From assembly GCA_964598725.1 (NCBI GenBank), contig CAZRCW010000001.1, positions 62,001-126,000 on the forward strand: a stretch of DNA of 64,000 nucleotides. The letters run 5' to 3'. The DNA is from JAGOTP01 sp964598725. GTDB lineage: Bacteria > Patescibacteriota > Patescibacteriia > 2-12-FULL-60-25. A program made the position numbers and the translations under genes. Under the pieces are notes generated by a model. That model searched no databases and was not told the origin of the DNA. It was given only the letters and a program-made list of their open reading frames with translations. This document shows, piece after piece, positions 32,104 to 39,590 of this stretch. Positions within the stretch are counted from its first letter, which is position 1. Every line of letters begins with the position of its first letter.

Positions 32104-34542
32104 ATGCCGCGTTCTTTGACCGCTCTTTTGTCGGAGTCGTTTCCTCGTCGCTTGCCGAGCGCCTGGCGTTTCGGTTGGCGGCTGACGCTCGCGTATTGGA
32201 TGGATTGGCTGCTGACCGCCTTGTTGTTTGTCTTACCCTGGTTCGCGATTTCCACCTGGTACGATTCGGTAGAGTTGCCGCGCGCGTTGTTGGTCGTTGG
32301 AGCGATCTGCATTTGGCTGGTGCTGCGAGGCGCTTATTCGATTTTTGGAGATCTGCCACAGGAAAATGGAACGGCGACCGTTCGTTATTGGTCGCCGTTT
32401 TCACTTTGGATCGGAGCATTAGGTCTTGCGTTCAGCGCAGCTTGGCTCGCCGCCGGGCATTTGGCATTTGGGTTCCTTGGGAACGGTCCGCAGATCAGTT
32501 CTTCACTGCTCGTGCTCATCGCGGCGCTCTGGTTGGTCGTTGCGATTCGTGATGCGGTGCAGCGAACGACCTTCATTGGTCGTAGATTCTTGCGTGCCTG
32601 GGTGTTGGGTATGGGGGTCGCGGTCGTTGGGGCTCTACTCGTTCAGAATCGCGGTGTGAATGCGCTGCCGGCGATGGCGTTGGTGGATCTCCTCCTGTTT
32701 ATCCCATGTCTCTTCGTAGTTGGATTATATTTGCTCGCGACCCGTGGCGTGGTTGTGCCTCCACTGAGCTTTAAAAAGCTGGCGTATTACCGTTTGAGCC
32801 ATGCCTTTTTAGCGCTGACCTTGGTTGGGTTACTTGGACTGGGTTTTGTCGTTCAGCTCGATGCTCGGTGGGTCATCATTTTAGGGGGCTCAGTCGCTGC
32901 CTTGGTACTGTCTTTCTTTAAACAGCGTCGACTGACCTTGGCGAGTTTCTTGTCTATCCTTGGGATCCTGAGCGCTTTGTTCGGCCTTCTCCAGCTAAGC
33001 GGTGCATCTCCTCTTTCAACGGAACAGATATCTTTGCAAAAAGCATTCAAACTAGAGGCGCTAACAGAACTTCTTCCGAATCAGCGCTTGAGTTGGCAGC
33101 TCGCCGGTCAGACGCTTAGCACTTCGCCAATCTTTGGTTCGGGGCCAGGATCTTGGGTGTATGCTTTCGATCAGGGCCGCCCCATGACATTGAATCAAAC
33201 GCCGTTCTGGAGTGCTCGCTTTCCTCACGCTGCCTCGTTTATGGCGAGCTTCGTAACGGAGTACGGAGCACTGCCTAGCTTGGTGGTTGTCCTTTTCTGC
33301 TTGTTCCTGATCGGCCGAGCGGTGCAGATTGTTGTTCGAACGCGGGATCTTCACGTCGCGTGGATGCTGCTGCTTTTTGTGAGTGGACTCGCTTATGCGG
33401 CCCTTCGTCCGATGGGAGTGTTGCCGCTGTTGAGCGGGGCGTTGTTTACGGGATTACTAGCGGCGCAGGTGTTTAAGGGGTCGACGAAAGCTATCGCTAT
33501 TCTCAGCCGTCCATCCTTCACGCGATTAATGGTGACGATCTCGGTCATACTTGTGATTGGTGCGACGATCTTTGTTTTCCAGCGGGCCGTTTCGGCAGCT
33601 ATCTTAGAAACAACACAGCCGTACGCGTTAGGACTCGCTCGTCGTTTGAATGCAGCGGATGACTTTACCTACAACCAGGAAGCGCAATTCTCTCTGGGAC
33701 AAGCACAGCGCGCAGCCGAGCGCTCGGATGGGGCTCAATTGATCCGTCAGCTGGATCTGGCCGACCAAGCCATTGGAAGCGCGATGACGCGTAATCCACG
33801 TGACGCGGAGCATGTTTTGCTCGCGCTCCAGATCGCGCGTTTGCGTTCAGATATCGATCAGAAAGCAGAGGACCGAGCGTTAGCGCTGGCGGCGACGTTG
33901 GATCAGTTACGACCGACGGATCCAGCCGCACCGTTAGTCGTCTTCGCGATTCAACGTTCCCGCGCATCACGTGAGCAGCGCTGGGTTGAGCAAGGACAAG
34001 GCCGTGAAAAAGAAGAGGCACTCGCTCGTCAGCTTGAAGCGAATCAGGCAGCAGAGAAAGCCCTTCAAGAGTCGTTACGGCGGAAAGCCGACTATCTGCC
34101 TGCGCTCTACGCACAAGCCGCTTGGTTGGCGGAGCGGGGGAATACCGCGCAAGCGATCGCGTCTTTAGAAACGCTCGCTCAAACAAACCAAGCAACGCCA
34201 AACATTTTGTTGCCGTTAGCACTTCTGTATCGTCAAACGAACGAACCGCTAAAAGCGGTAGGTGTGCTTCAAGCCTTGATTGAGAACGAACCGGCAAACC
34301 TTGAATACCAATGGCAGCTTTCGCTCGCTTTGGTTCAAGCGAAGAATTGGGACGATGCAACCCGCGTACTTCAGCGTCTGGTGTCGGAAGCGCCTCAAGA
34401 AACGGTCTATCAAACGCAGTTGCAGGAAGTCCTGCACCGTCGTGCTGCTCTGATGGCACCAGTGCTACAATCAACCTCGACCGTTGTGACCCCAACCTCC
34501 ACGAAACCCGTGACGAAGAAGCCGGTCCGAGCCAAGCGGTAA
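32104..34542 (+). CDS. O-antigen-ligase-like membrane protein with TPR domain
   Basis: The 812-residue product has about a dozen hydrophobic segments in residues 25-500, with a large extracytoplasmic loop containing IFGSGPGSWVYAFDQGRP (about 345-360), the region that in Wzy/WaaL-type proteins carries catalytic and substrate residues. A helical C-terminal part follows, about residues 530-780, with tetratricopeptide-like repeats (ALYAQAAWLAERGNTAQAIA; LPLALLYRQTNEPLKAVGVL) and a Thr/Lys tail. This matches O-antigen ligase/polymerase-like proteins fused to TPRs. It probably glycosylates or polymerises surface glycans, perhaps on neighbouring surface proteins. TATACT ends 6 nt before the ATG (leaderless). 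Confidence 0.75.
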   Translation: MPRSLTALLSESFPRRLPSAWRFGWRLTLAYWMDWLLTALLFVLPWFAISTWYDSVELPRALLVVGAICIWLVLRGAYSIFGDLPQENGTATVRYWSPFSLWIGALGLAFSAAWLAAGHLAFGFLGNGPQISSSLLVLIAALWLVVAIRDAVQRTTFIGRRFLRAWVLGMGVAVVGALLVQNRGVNALPAMALVDLLLFIPCLFVVGLYLLATRGVVVPPLSFKKLAYYRLSHAFLALTLVGLLGLGFVVQLDARWVIILGGSVAALVLSFFKQRRLTLASFLSILGILSALFGLLQLSGASPLSTEQISLQKAFKLEALTELLPNQRLSWQLAGQTLSTSPIFGSGPGSWVYAFDQGRPMTLNQTPFWSARFPHAASFMASFVTEYGALPSLVVVLFCLFLIGRAVQIVVRTRDLHVAWMLLLFVSGLAYAALRPMGVLPLLSGALFTGLLAAQVFKGSTKAIAILSRPSFTRLMVTISVILVIGATIFVFQRAVSAAILETTQPYALGLARRLNAADDFTYNQEAQFSLGQAQRAAERSDGAQLIRQLDLADQAIGSAMTRNPRDAEHVLLALQIARLRSDIDQKAEDRALALAATLDQLRPTDPAAPLVVFAIQRSRASREQRWVEQGQGREKEEALARQLEANQAAEKALQESLRRKADYLPALYAQAAWLAERGNTAQAIASLETLAQTNQATPNILLPLALLYRQTNEPLKAVGVLQALIENEPANLEYQWQLSLALVQAKNWDDATRVLQRLVSEAPQETVYQTQLQEVLHRRAALMAPVLQSTSTVVTPTSTKPVTKKPVRAKR

Positions 34543-34545
34543 CCT

Positions 34546-35316
34546 ATGTCTTCTCTCTTCAGCGCCTGGAAGCGCTTATTCGATCGCCCAACCGGTGCTC
34601 CGCAACCACATGCGGAGGAGATTCGCTCGTGGCAAAAAACGGTGGTGGAGGAGCAGGAAAGTTTGCGTGAAGAATTGGAACTTTTGTTGCGAACCTATGT
34701 GCGGACGGTTGATCGCTTCGTCGAGCATGCCAATCAATTAACGGAAGAACAGTTCACGCAAGAACAAGAAGCGATCGAGTCGATCCGTAAGATTCTCCAG
34801 AACGCGATTCGTCGCTTGGAAGTCAGCAGCAAAGATCATCGTGAGTTGCTCGATGAGTGGCATGAGTGGGTCGCATTCCGTCGTGCGGCAGGGGAACGAC
34901 ATGAATTGGAGCCCGCGCATCAGTTACGTGTTGAGATGATTCGTTCAGAACTCACGGTGCGTGGAATCCAAGTAGAGGAGCCGACGAAGAAACAGCGCTC
35001 ATCAGAGGCTCAGGAGCAGCCGGTGACGCCAACGGTCGAACAAGCGGTCACATCGACCATCCAAATCCCTGTTCGTCGTGAAACTCAGCCAGTTCTCGAT
35101 GACCTCGCCGATTGGCATGCGATCCGCCAGGAACAGATCCTGCCTGAGTGGCAGGAGGCAGAGCGCGCCTGGAGCGAAGTGGCGCACAAAGCCCATCTCT
35201 ATCCAGAGCACGCTGCCCAAGCGTTGAAGCGTTTAAAAGAAGCACATGCGGAATTGAAACTGTTGGACCGGAGCCGACGTGAAAAGCGCTATCGCCTCCA
35301 TGTCTTCGAAGTCTAA
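34546..35316 (+). CDS. Coiled-coil protein of unknown function
   Basis: The 256-residue product is almost entirely helical: residues 20-110 and 180-256 are rich in Glu, Arg, Leu and Gln in heptad-like spacing, separated by a Pro/Thr-rich linker (about 145-170). No signal peptide or membrane segment. It starts 3 nt after the stop of the O-antigen-ligase-like gene, so it is the last gene of that transcript. A cytoplasmic scaffold or partner of that protein is conceivable. A convergent terminator (35318-35375) follows. Confidence 0.65.
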   Translation: MSSLFSAWKRLFDRPTGAPQPHAEEIRSWQKTVVEEQESLREELELLLRTYVRTVDRFVEHANQLTEEQFTQEQEAIESIRKILQNAIRRLEVSSKDHRELLDEWHEWVAFRRAAGERHELEPAHQLRVEMIRSELTVRGIQVEEPTKKQRSSEAQEQPVTPTVEQAVTSTIQIPVRRETQPVLDDLADWHAIRQEQILPEWQEAERAWSEVAHKAHLYPEHAAQALKRLKEAHAELKLLDRSRREKRYRLHVFEV

Positions 35317-35802
35317 AACGACAGACGCACCCGAACGAGGAGAAGCGCGAGCGCGCTGTCGTTGGGTGCGTTTTGCGATCCCGGAGAGGGGATCAAGCAG
35401 TGGATGACGGAGCCGTCGGAACGACTTCGTAGAAGACACTGGTCTCACCCGGTGCTCGCGGAATGAAAACGGGGTCTGCGTGGACAGGTGCTGAAGAAGT
35501 TTCTGGATCCGCAGGGTGCGTTCTTCTAGGGAAAGAAGGGCGCTCTCTTCGACTGCGGACCTGCTATCTATGTACTCAAGCTCTTCATCAGCCAGGTCCT
35601 CTGGAAGGCTTTCGCAGAGTGCTTCAGCTTGCTCCAGGGCGCTGAAGAGGAGGAGCCGATCATACGTCTCATCGCTCCGTCGTTTGAGCTCGAGTCGTCG
35701 ACCGCTTCGTCGAAGGATCATGAGGAAGTCCTGTGTGATCTCGACCTGATCACCGACCAAAAGTCGGTCCGTTTGAAGAATATCTTTCGAAGGGTCTGCC
35801 AT
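35233..35802 (-). CDS. Unknown GC-rich unit, possible frameshift near its 3' end
   Basis: The product begins MADPSKDILQTDRLLVGDQV, is soluble and helical (LFSALEQAEALCESLPEDLA), and has a strong AGGAGG ribosome site 8 nt before the ATG and a TTGACA-17-TACGTT promoter. The uninterrupted frame runs through the terminator at 35318-35375 to 35233, with a basic, unlikely C-terminus from about residue 120. In another frame the sequence reads DPVFIPRAPGETSVFYEVVP and stops at 35393, just before the terminator, which looks like the true end. One missing base near 35465-35480 (around the ACCCCGTTTTC tract) would join the two. So this is either a sequencing error, a real frameshift, or an odd natural end. 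Function unknown. Confidence 0.6.
   Translation of the reverse strand: MADPSKDILQTDRLLVGDQVEITQDFLMILRRSGRRLELKRRSDETYDRLLLFSALEQAEALCESLPEDLADEELEYIDSRSAVEESALLSLEERTLRIQKLLQHLSTQTPFSFREHRVRPVSSTKSFRRLRHPLLDPLSGIAKRTQRQRARASPRSGASVVLDFEDMEAIALFTSAPVQQFQFRMCFF
35318..35375. terminator. Hairpin terminator between 34546-35316 and the minus-strand gene
   Basis: ACGCACCC plus AACGA (35325-35338) pair with TCGTTGGGTGCGT (35359-35371), ending in TTTT on the plus strand. An inner GCGCGAGCGCGC hairpin adds stability. Confidence 0.75.
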
Positions 35803-35839
35803 CGGTTAGGCCTCCTGATTTGTCCTACGTGGACACGTT

Positions 35840-35868
35840 AACGTAGGGCTTCCAGCCCATTTTGTCAA
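35840..35868 (-). promoter_or_regulatory. Promoter of the 35802 minus-strand unit
   Basis: Minus strand TTGACA (35868-35863), 17-nt spacer, TACGTT (35845-35840). Confidence 0.6.
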
Positions 35869-35967
35869 TCTAGAGGCCAGTTTCTTGAAGACTTTGCAGC
35901 GATCTGGTATCTTCACCTCCGACCCGCCGTTCTTCATAGGCTTGCCTTGGAGCCGGTCGGTCACCTT

Positions 35968-35986
35968 GGTCAGCCGTGTGCTGACC
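35968..35986 (+). other. Hairpin directly upstream of tRNA-Ala (GGC)
   Basis: GGTCAGC-CGTGT-GCTGACC ends 3 nt before the first base of the tRNA. It might influence 5' processing or act as an insulator. Confidence 0.5.
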
Positions 35987-35989
35987 CGA

Positions 35990-36065
35990 GGGCCCTTAGC
36001 TCAGCTGGTAGAGCGCTTCCATGGCATGGAAGAGGTCAGCGGTTCGATCCCGCTAGGGTCCACCA
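35990..36065 (+). tRNA. tRNA-Ala (GGC)
   Basis: Acceptor GGGCCCT pairs with AGGGTCC; anticodon stem CTTCC/GGAAG with loop ATGGCAT gives GGC; T arm GCGG-TTCGATC-CCGC; CCA encoded at 36063-36065. Its last bases and its terminator recur three times downstream. Confidence 0.95.
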
Positions 36066-36101
36066 CGCAAAATCTCCGCTTATAAGGCGGAGATTTTGTT
36101 A
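36066..36101 (+). terminator. Terminator of tRNA-Ala (GGC), repeated downstream
   Basis: AAAATCTCCGC pairs with GCGGAGATTTT, then GTT. The same hairpin, with small changes, appears at 36851-36882, 37510-37541 and 38196-38228. Confidence 0.9.
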
Positions 36102-36190
36102 CAGATCGAATTGGCGGTAGTGGATGTTTATTTTTCTATGCCCGCAAGAAGTTCTGGTTCACTTAACTACTATTATGATAGTATCAATGC

Positions 36191-36733
36191 ATGAATCAGC
36201 CTAAATGGGGCGTGGAAGATCCGTCTGGATATAGAGAGTCCGGGCAACTTCGTTGGGATCAAGAAAACTCTCGCGGTAAACAAGATGTGCGATTTTGGCT
36301 CGACCAGCTCGCCGAGCTCAAACAACTTACCCCTCAAGAGCTGAGAGCGATTCCAGGAATAGGTCGGGTTTCTGATGAAAAATTGCTAGATGCTGCTCTC
36401 GCACGCGTCCAGGAAAGACATTTTCAACTCCATCAGGATCCACAGACTCAGCCAGATATTGATGATCTAAGGCAATTGGTCCAAGAGGTAAAAAAGCGAG
36501 TAGCCAAGGAGGCAACCTATCTTCATGGAGAGGATCTTAGAAAAGCTCTCCATGCTTTAACGAATACGCAGATAGCAGCTCTCGCGCGTGAACACGCGCA
36601 GGTGCCATTCTCTAGGTCCAACCTGGAAGATCCTGCTACACGAAGTTCCGAAATAGAAGCATTGATGAGTAATCTACCAGATCGATGCAAGGATCCTGAG
36701 CTCATCGCGAAGATAGTGAGTAAGTATACATAG
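36191..36733 (+). CDS. Unknown protein, first unit of tRNA-Ala array
   Basis: The 180-residue soluble product, MNQPKWGVEDPSGYRESGQL and onward, has no recognised domain. Residues 45-60 (LTPQELRAIPGIGRVSDEKL) look like a helix-hairpin-helix (IPGIGRVSDEKL), which can bind DNA. The rest is helical (DIDDLRQLVQEVKKRVAKEA). TAGTAT ends 6 nt before the ATG, predicting a leaderless mRNA. It lies between the tRNA terminator and the first copy of the 66-nt repeat. Confidence 0.6.
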   Translation: MNQPKWGVEDPSGYRESGQLRWDQENSRGKQDVRFWLDQLAELKQLTPQELRAIPGIGRVSDEKLLDAALARVQERHFQLHQDPQTQPDIDDLRQLVQEVKKRVAKEATYLHGEDLRKALHALTNTQIAALAREHAQVPFSRSNLEDPATRSSEIEALMSNLPDRCKDPELIAKIVSKYT

Positions 36734-36816
36734 TATATAAAGTATGCTGGAACAAGAAATAATCCAGCCGTATTAGAAGAATGTTCTTGTAAGTTAGAAG
36801 AATAGCTATACCATTG

Positions 36817-36882
36817 AAGTTAGAACCTCTTCCGCCAAGCTCCACCACGCAAAATCTCCGCTTACAAGGCGGAGGTTTTGTT
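36817..36882 (+). repeat. tRNA-end repeat, copy 1 (array right end)
   Basis: 66 nt: a conserved left part (AGTTAGAACCTCTTCCGCCA) joined to AGC, then TCCACCACGC and the hairpin of the tRNA-Ala terminator (TCTCCGC/GCGGAG with compensating differences). From TCCACCACGC onwards it matches the end of tRNA-Ala and its terminator; the left part does not. Confidence 0.9.
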
Positions 36883-36909
36883 TACAATAAGGATCTTTTT
36901 AAACAGAAG

Positions 36910-36939
36910 TTGCTATTTTTATTGTAAATATGCTAATAA
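36910..36939 (+). promoter_or_regulatory. AT-rich promoter of the 36999 gene
   Basis: TTGCTA (36910-36915), 18-nt spacer, TAATAA (36934-36939) with TGC upstream. It resembles the promoters at 3016-3044 and, on the minus strand, near 63382-63411. Confidence 0.55.
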
Positions 36940-36998
36940 TAGCTTATCGCTCATTGCCTCTAGATTGTTCGCGTTCAAGAAGGGATGATTCACGAAAA

Positions 36999-37391
36999 AT
37001 GGCAAAGGATTCCAACGCACCCTCCACCGAGGCTCAGAGGTCGCTTTTTAAGGAGTTGGGCATCGAACAGACGCCGCCTACCCAGACGGGCTGTCAGCTC
37101 ACCCTTCGCTACATCGAACAGGGCTTTCCTGGCCACGGGCACAAGTCGAAGGCGGAAAGGATCGCCTACTACAACGATGCATGCGTGCAGTGGATCGGAA
37201 AGCGGGTACGTTTCCAGGATGCTGGCGTCTCCAAGGTTGGTACGGTTGCCTCAATCAGGGGGCTTCATCTGACCGAAGGTAAATACGCCAAGTTGGGAAC
37301 AGGATCTCCGCTGTTGGCGATCATCCATTCGGAGGAGCTTAGAGGCGGACACGCACCGCGTAGCCTCGCTCTAATTGAACTAAACGAGTAA
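36999..37391 (+). CDS. Unknown protein, second unit of tRNA-Ala array
   Basis: From ATG 36999 the 130-residue product reads MAKDSNAPSTEAQRSLFKEL and onward. It contains TLRYIEQGFPGHGHKSKAER and WIGKRVRFQDAGVSKVGTVA, a small beta-barrel-like segment (about 70-115). No signal or membrane segment. Frame remains open upstream to 36930, but that region overlaps the promoter. The codon use is more GC-rich than that of the units before and after it. I do not recognise a family. Confidence 0.6.
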   Translation: MAKDSNAPSTEAQRSLFKELGIEQTPPTQTGCQLTLRYIEQGFPGHGHKSKAERIAYYNDACVQWIGKRVRFQDAGVSKVGTVASIRGLHLTEGKYAKLGTGSPLLAIIHSEELRGGHAPRSLALIELNE

Positions 37392-37392
37392 G

Positions 37393-37457
37393 TCCACCCG
37401 TCACCGACGACCCCAACCTGGGTGTTCTGCTCGGTACGGGTGTTCGTCGTTTTAAGG
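37393..37457 (+). terminator. Hairpin region after the 36999 gene
   Basis: CACCCGT near 37397 can pair with ACGGGTG near 37436, and a GACGAC/GTCGTC pair adds to it, followed by GTTTTAAG. The fold is imperfect. Confidence 0.4.
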
Positions 37458-37475
37458 TAGGTACTCTAGATACAA

Positions 37476-37541
37476 AAGTTAGAACCTCTTCCGCCAAGCT
37501 CCACCACGCAACATCTCCGCTTATAAGGCGGAGATTTTGTT
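37476..37541 (+). repeat. tRNA-end repeat, copy 2
   Basis: 66 nt, almost identical to copy 1 over its full length (for example AACATCTCCGC for AAAATCTCCGC, TTATAAGG for TTACAAGG). It follows the second unit of the array. Confidence 0.9.
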
Positions 37542-37563
37542 AATGCAATGATTAGAAGACGGT

Positions 37564-38109
37564 TTAAATATCTAGCTGCTTCAGAAGAAGTGGAAATTCT
37601 TTGTAAGGTTGTTTATACGTGTCCGAGCCCATATGTCCTTCGCCTTTCGGAATGATAAGTACACCTCCTAGATGGCCTAACATAATACGGCCTTGCGTAG
37701 CATCACATTCCCACGGATCATTATCGGAATTGATGAATGTGAGCTGCTTCGTTTTGTTTTTCATCTTGTTCCAGTCGAGAGGGGCTGGTTCATCTGTGGC
37801 AGCATGCAAGCGTAAGCCTTGAGCATAGCCGGACACAAGCACGGCTTGTTTTATTTGGATAGGAAGATTCTCTAAAATACTTAAAATCAACTGCGAGCCG
37901 GCTGAATGTCCAACGAGAATTGTTTCAGGAGTGAAAGTACCGTTTTGTAACACAAATGGTAGCCATTCTTTCAAATTAGGCCGAGCATCATTTGGTAATT
38001 GAGGAAGCCAAACGGAGTAGTCATGTGCTTCCAAAGCTTCTTTTAACCAAGGAAACCAGAAGCTTGTATTTTGTGTACCAGTTCCATGAAGGATGATCGC
38101 GTTTTTCAT
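37564..38109 (-). CDS. Alpha/beta hydrolase, RBBP9/YdeN-like
   Basis: From ATG 38109 the 181-residue product opens KNAIILHGTGTQNTSFWFPW, has the nucleophile elbow VGHSAGSQL (Ser about residue 66), the acid Asp in FINSDNDPWE and the catalytic His in PKGEGHMGSD. This is the small serine-hydrolase type of the RBBP9/YdeN group; substrate unknown. It is the only minus-strand unit of the tRNA-Ala array and is AT-richer than the other two, which suggests an independent origin. The upstream frame to 38232 reads into the repeat copy and is not used. Confidence 0.8.
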   Translation of the reverse strand: MKNAIILHGTGTQNTSFWFPWLKEALEAHDYSVWLPQLPNDARPNLKEWLPFVLQNGTFTPETILVGHSAGSQLILSILENLPIQIKQAVLVSGYAQGLRLHAATDEPAPLDWNKMKNKTKQLTFINSDNDPWECDATQGRIMLGHLGGVLIIPKGEGHMGSDTYKQPYKEFPLLLKQLDI

Positions 38110-38161
38110 AAATAAGGTCGTTAATAGACTTACTCTAAACGCTGTGTGAATTCTTGAATAG

Positions 38162-38229
38162 AAGTTTGAGCTTCCTCCGCCAAGCTCCACCACGCAAAAA
38201 TCTCCGCTTGATAGGCAGAGATTTTGTAT
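38162..38229 (+). repeat. tRNA-end repeat, copy 3 (diverged)
   Basis: It aligns with copies 1 and 2 but with more changes: AGTTTGAGCTTCCTCCGCCA in the left part, and a TCTCCGC/GGCAGAGA hairpin with loop changes. It is the farthest from the tRNA and most diverged, consistent with being the oldest. Confidence 0.85.
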
Positions 38230-38258
38230 CAAAGGATGCTCTTAAACGGTATGCAAAT

Positions 38259-39011
38259 TTATATCGCAAGCTTCCACAACGTCTCAAATGAATCTAGGTA
38301 GCTTCGGGCAACAACCTCGCTCCGAATTTGAATAACAGTAATGTGTGGTTGATAGATCTCAATGGACACAATCTCTCTCGTGATACGAGTGAACATAGGG
38401 AGCGAGAAGCCAGTAGGAAGTGTACGCAATTGGTTATTTGGATGAACCTCATAACGTTCAGCGAATGTCTCTCGATGCGTTGGATTTATGAGCAGACGTT
38501 TTTTTATGTGTTGCTTCTTGCAGAGCTCTACATAGTTCGTGTACCAATTTTCCGTAAGGCTGATAGGGTCGTTTCCTTCTCCGCCGGCACCGCCCATGAT
38601 GCAGATCTCTCGCTTAGGCTGTCTTGCCGCAGATTCCACCAACTCTTCTAGATTACTAATGAGTCCCTCGCGTCCAAAAAATGTTTTTACGCTGACGGCT
38701 TGATTTGTTTGAGATTGAAGGCGATGTAGCTCAGGAACTACAGACTCCGCCAACGTCTGTTTGCGCTTTGTTTGTTCAATAAAGTGCGCTGGGTCCATTG
38801 CTTGGAAGAACTGCACATTCTTTTTTTTGACGACAGTGGCGAGGCCGGTTTCTTTTAGTCGCTCTAGCGCAGTGTAGACCAACATGCGATGGAGTTTTGT
38901 TGCCTTAACCAAAGAGCCAACCTGAGTTGTACCTTGTTTTAGTAGCTCAAGATAAATGAGAGCTTCATGCTTTCCAAGGCCTAATGCAATAAGAGCAGAT
39001 TTCAAATCCAT
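38259..39011 (-). CDS. TrmB-family transcriptional regulator
   Basis: The 250-residue product (ATG 39011) has an N-terminal winged helix (MDLKSALIALGLGKHEALIY; VGSLVKATKLHRMLVYTALE), then a helical linker and a PLD-like/effector domain (VKTFFGREGLISNLEELVES to the C-terminus). A perfect TTGACA-17-TATACT promoter on this strand places the start site within 1-2 nt of the ATG, so the mRNA is predicted leaderless. The divergent gene at 39120 has a back-to-back promoter. The two -35 hexamers form an inverted repeat, a likely operator. Confidence 0.85.
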   Translation of the reverse strand: MDLKSALIALGLGKHEALIYLELLKQGTTQVGSLVKATKLHRMLVYTALERLKETGLATVVKKKNVQFFQAMDPAHFIEQTKRKQTLAESVVPELHRLQSQTNQAVSVKTFFGREGLISNLEELVESAARQPKREICIMGGAGGEGNDPISLTENWYTNYVELCKKQHIKKRLLINPTHRETFAERYEVHPNNQLRTLPTGFSLPMFTRITREIVSIEIYQPHITVIQIRSEVVARSYLDSFETLWKLAI

Positions 39012-39017
39012 CCATCG

Positions 39018-39081
39018 AGTATAGGTAGAAAAGCTTTTGCTGTCAATAAATGTTGACAAAGTATTCAAGTCATGATAATGT
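39018..39081. promoter_or_regulatory. Divergent promoter pair with palindromic -35 boxes
   Basis: Minus strand: TTGACA (39046-39041), 17 nt, TATACT (39023-39018). Plus strand: TTGACA (39053-39058), 17 nt, TAATGT (39076-39081) with TGA upstream. The two -35 boxes form TGTCAA-N6-TTGACA. Confidence 0.7.
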
Positions 39082-39119
39082 GATTCGAACACTCAGCAGT
39101 GGTGTTCAAGGAGGCGTGG

Positions 39120-39413
39120 ATGAATCCGATCGAAGAACTCAATGACTCGTACGAAACGAAGAAGCGTCGACCGACGGTCAAGAACAAGGCCCGCTACGAA
39201 AAGGCGATCGTGTACTACGTCGAACTTTTCGTGGAGGCGGGCAAGAACCACTTCACCTATCAGCGCCCTTCGGATAATGCTTGGTGCGTGGATCCGATGA
39301 GCGTTCGAACGACTCTCGACGCGTTATTTGTTCGTGAGCTCGCGGAAGATATCTGCAAGCGGGCGATCGAGCTCTACAAGAAGCAGGAGTACCACCCCAT
39401 GCTCTTGTTCTGA
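39120..39413 (+). CDS. Small unknown protein, divergent from TrmB gene
   Basis: The 97-residue product starts MNPIEELNDSYETKKRRPTV with an AAGGAGG site 5-6 nt before the ATG. It is helical and charged (NKARYEKAIVYYVELFVEAG; LFVRELAEDICKRAIELYKK), without signal or membrane segment. It is a solitary unit sharing a divergent promoter with a TrmB-type regulator, so it could be that regulator's target. Function unknown. Confidence 0.65.
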   Translation: MNPIEELNDSYETKKRRPTVKNKARYEKAIVYYVELFVEAGKNHFTYQRPSDNAWCVDPMSVRTTLDALFVRELAEDICKRAIELYKKQEYHPMLLF

Positions 39414-39429
39414 GCCTCGGATCGAGAAT

Positions 39430-39510
39430 CAACGAAGTGAAAGGAGGATCAGGGTGTGGCCGATAGATCTTATCTCGTCCACCCCCTCATCTTTTATCTC
39501 CGATCAATGG
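39430..39510 (+). terminator. Imperfect hairpin after the 39120 gene
   Basis: GATCAGGGTGTGG (around 39447) can pair, with mismatches, with CCACCCCCTCATC (around 39480), followed by TTTTATC. Confidence 0.5.
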
Positions 39511-39590
39511 GATCGAAGATAAGAAATGAGGAGATGCTCTCTTTTAGAACGTAAGTTATAAATCCAGTTCTGAAGGTGTATGCTGGTTTT

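Noticed and set aside
33665..34495. Minus-strand frame inside the O-antigen-ligase-like gene
   Set aside because: Antisense to the TPR region; low-complexity shadow.
36817..38229. CRISPR array
   Set aside because: Only three repeats, spaced by hundreds of bases, each containing genes between; no cas genes.
36817..38229. Integron attC array
   Set aside because: The hairpins are the tRNA terminator, no paired GTTRRRY/RYYYAAC core sites, no integron integrase.
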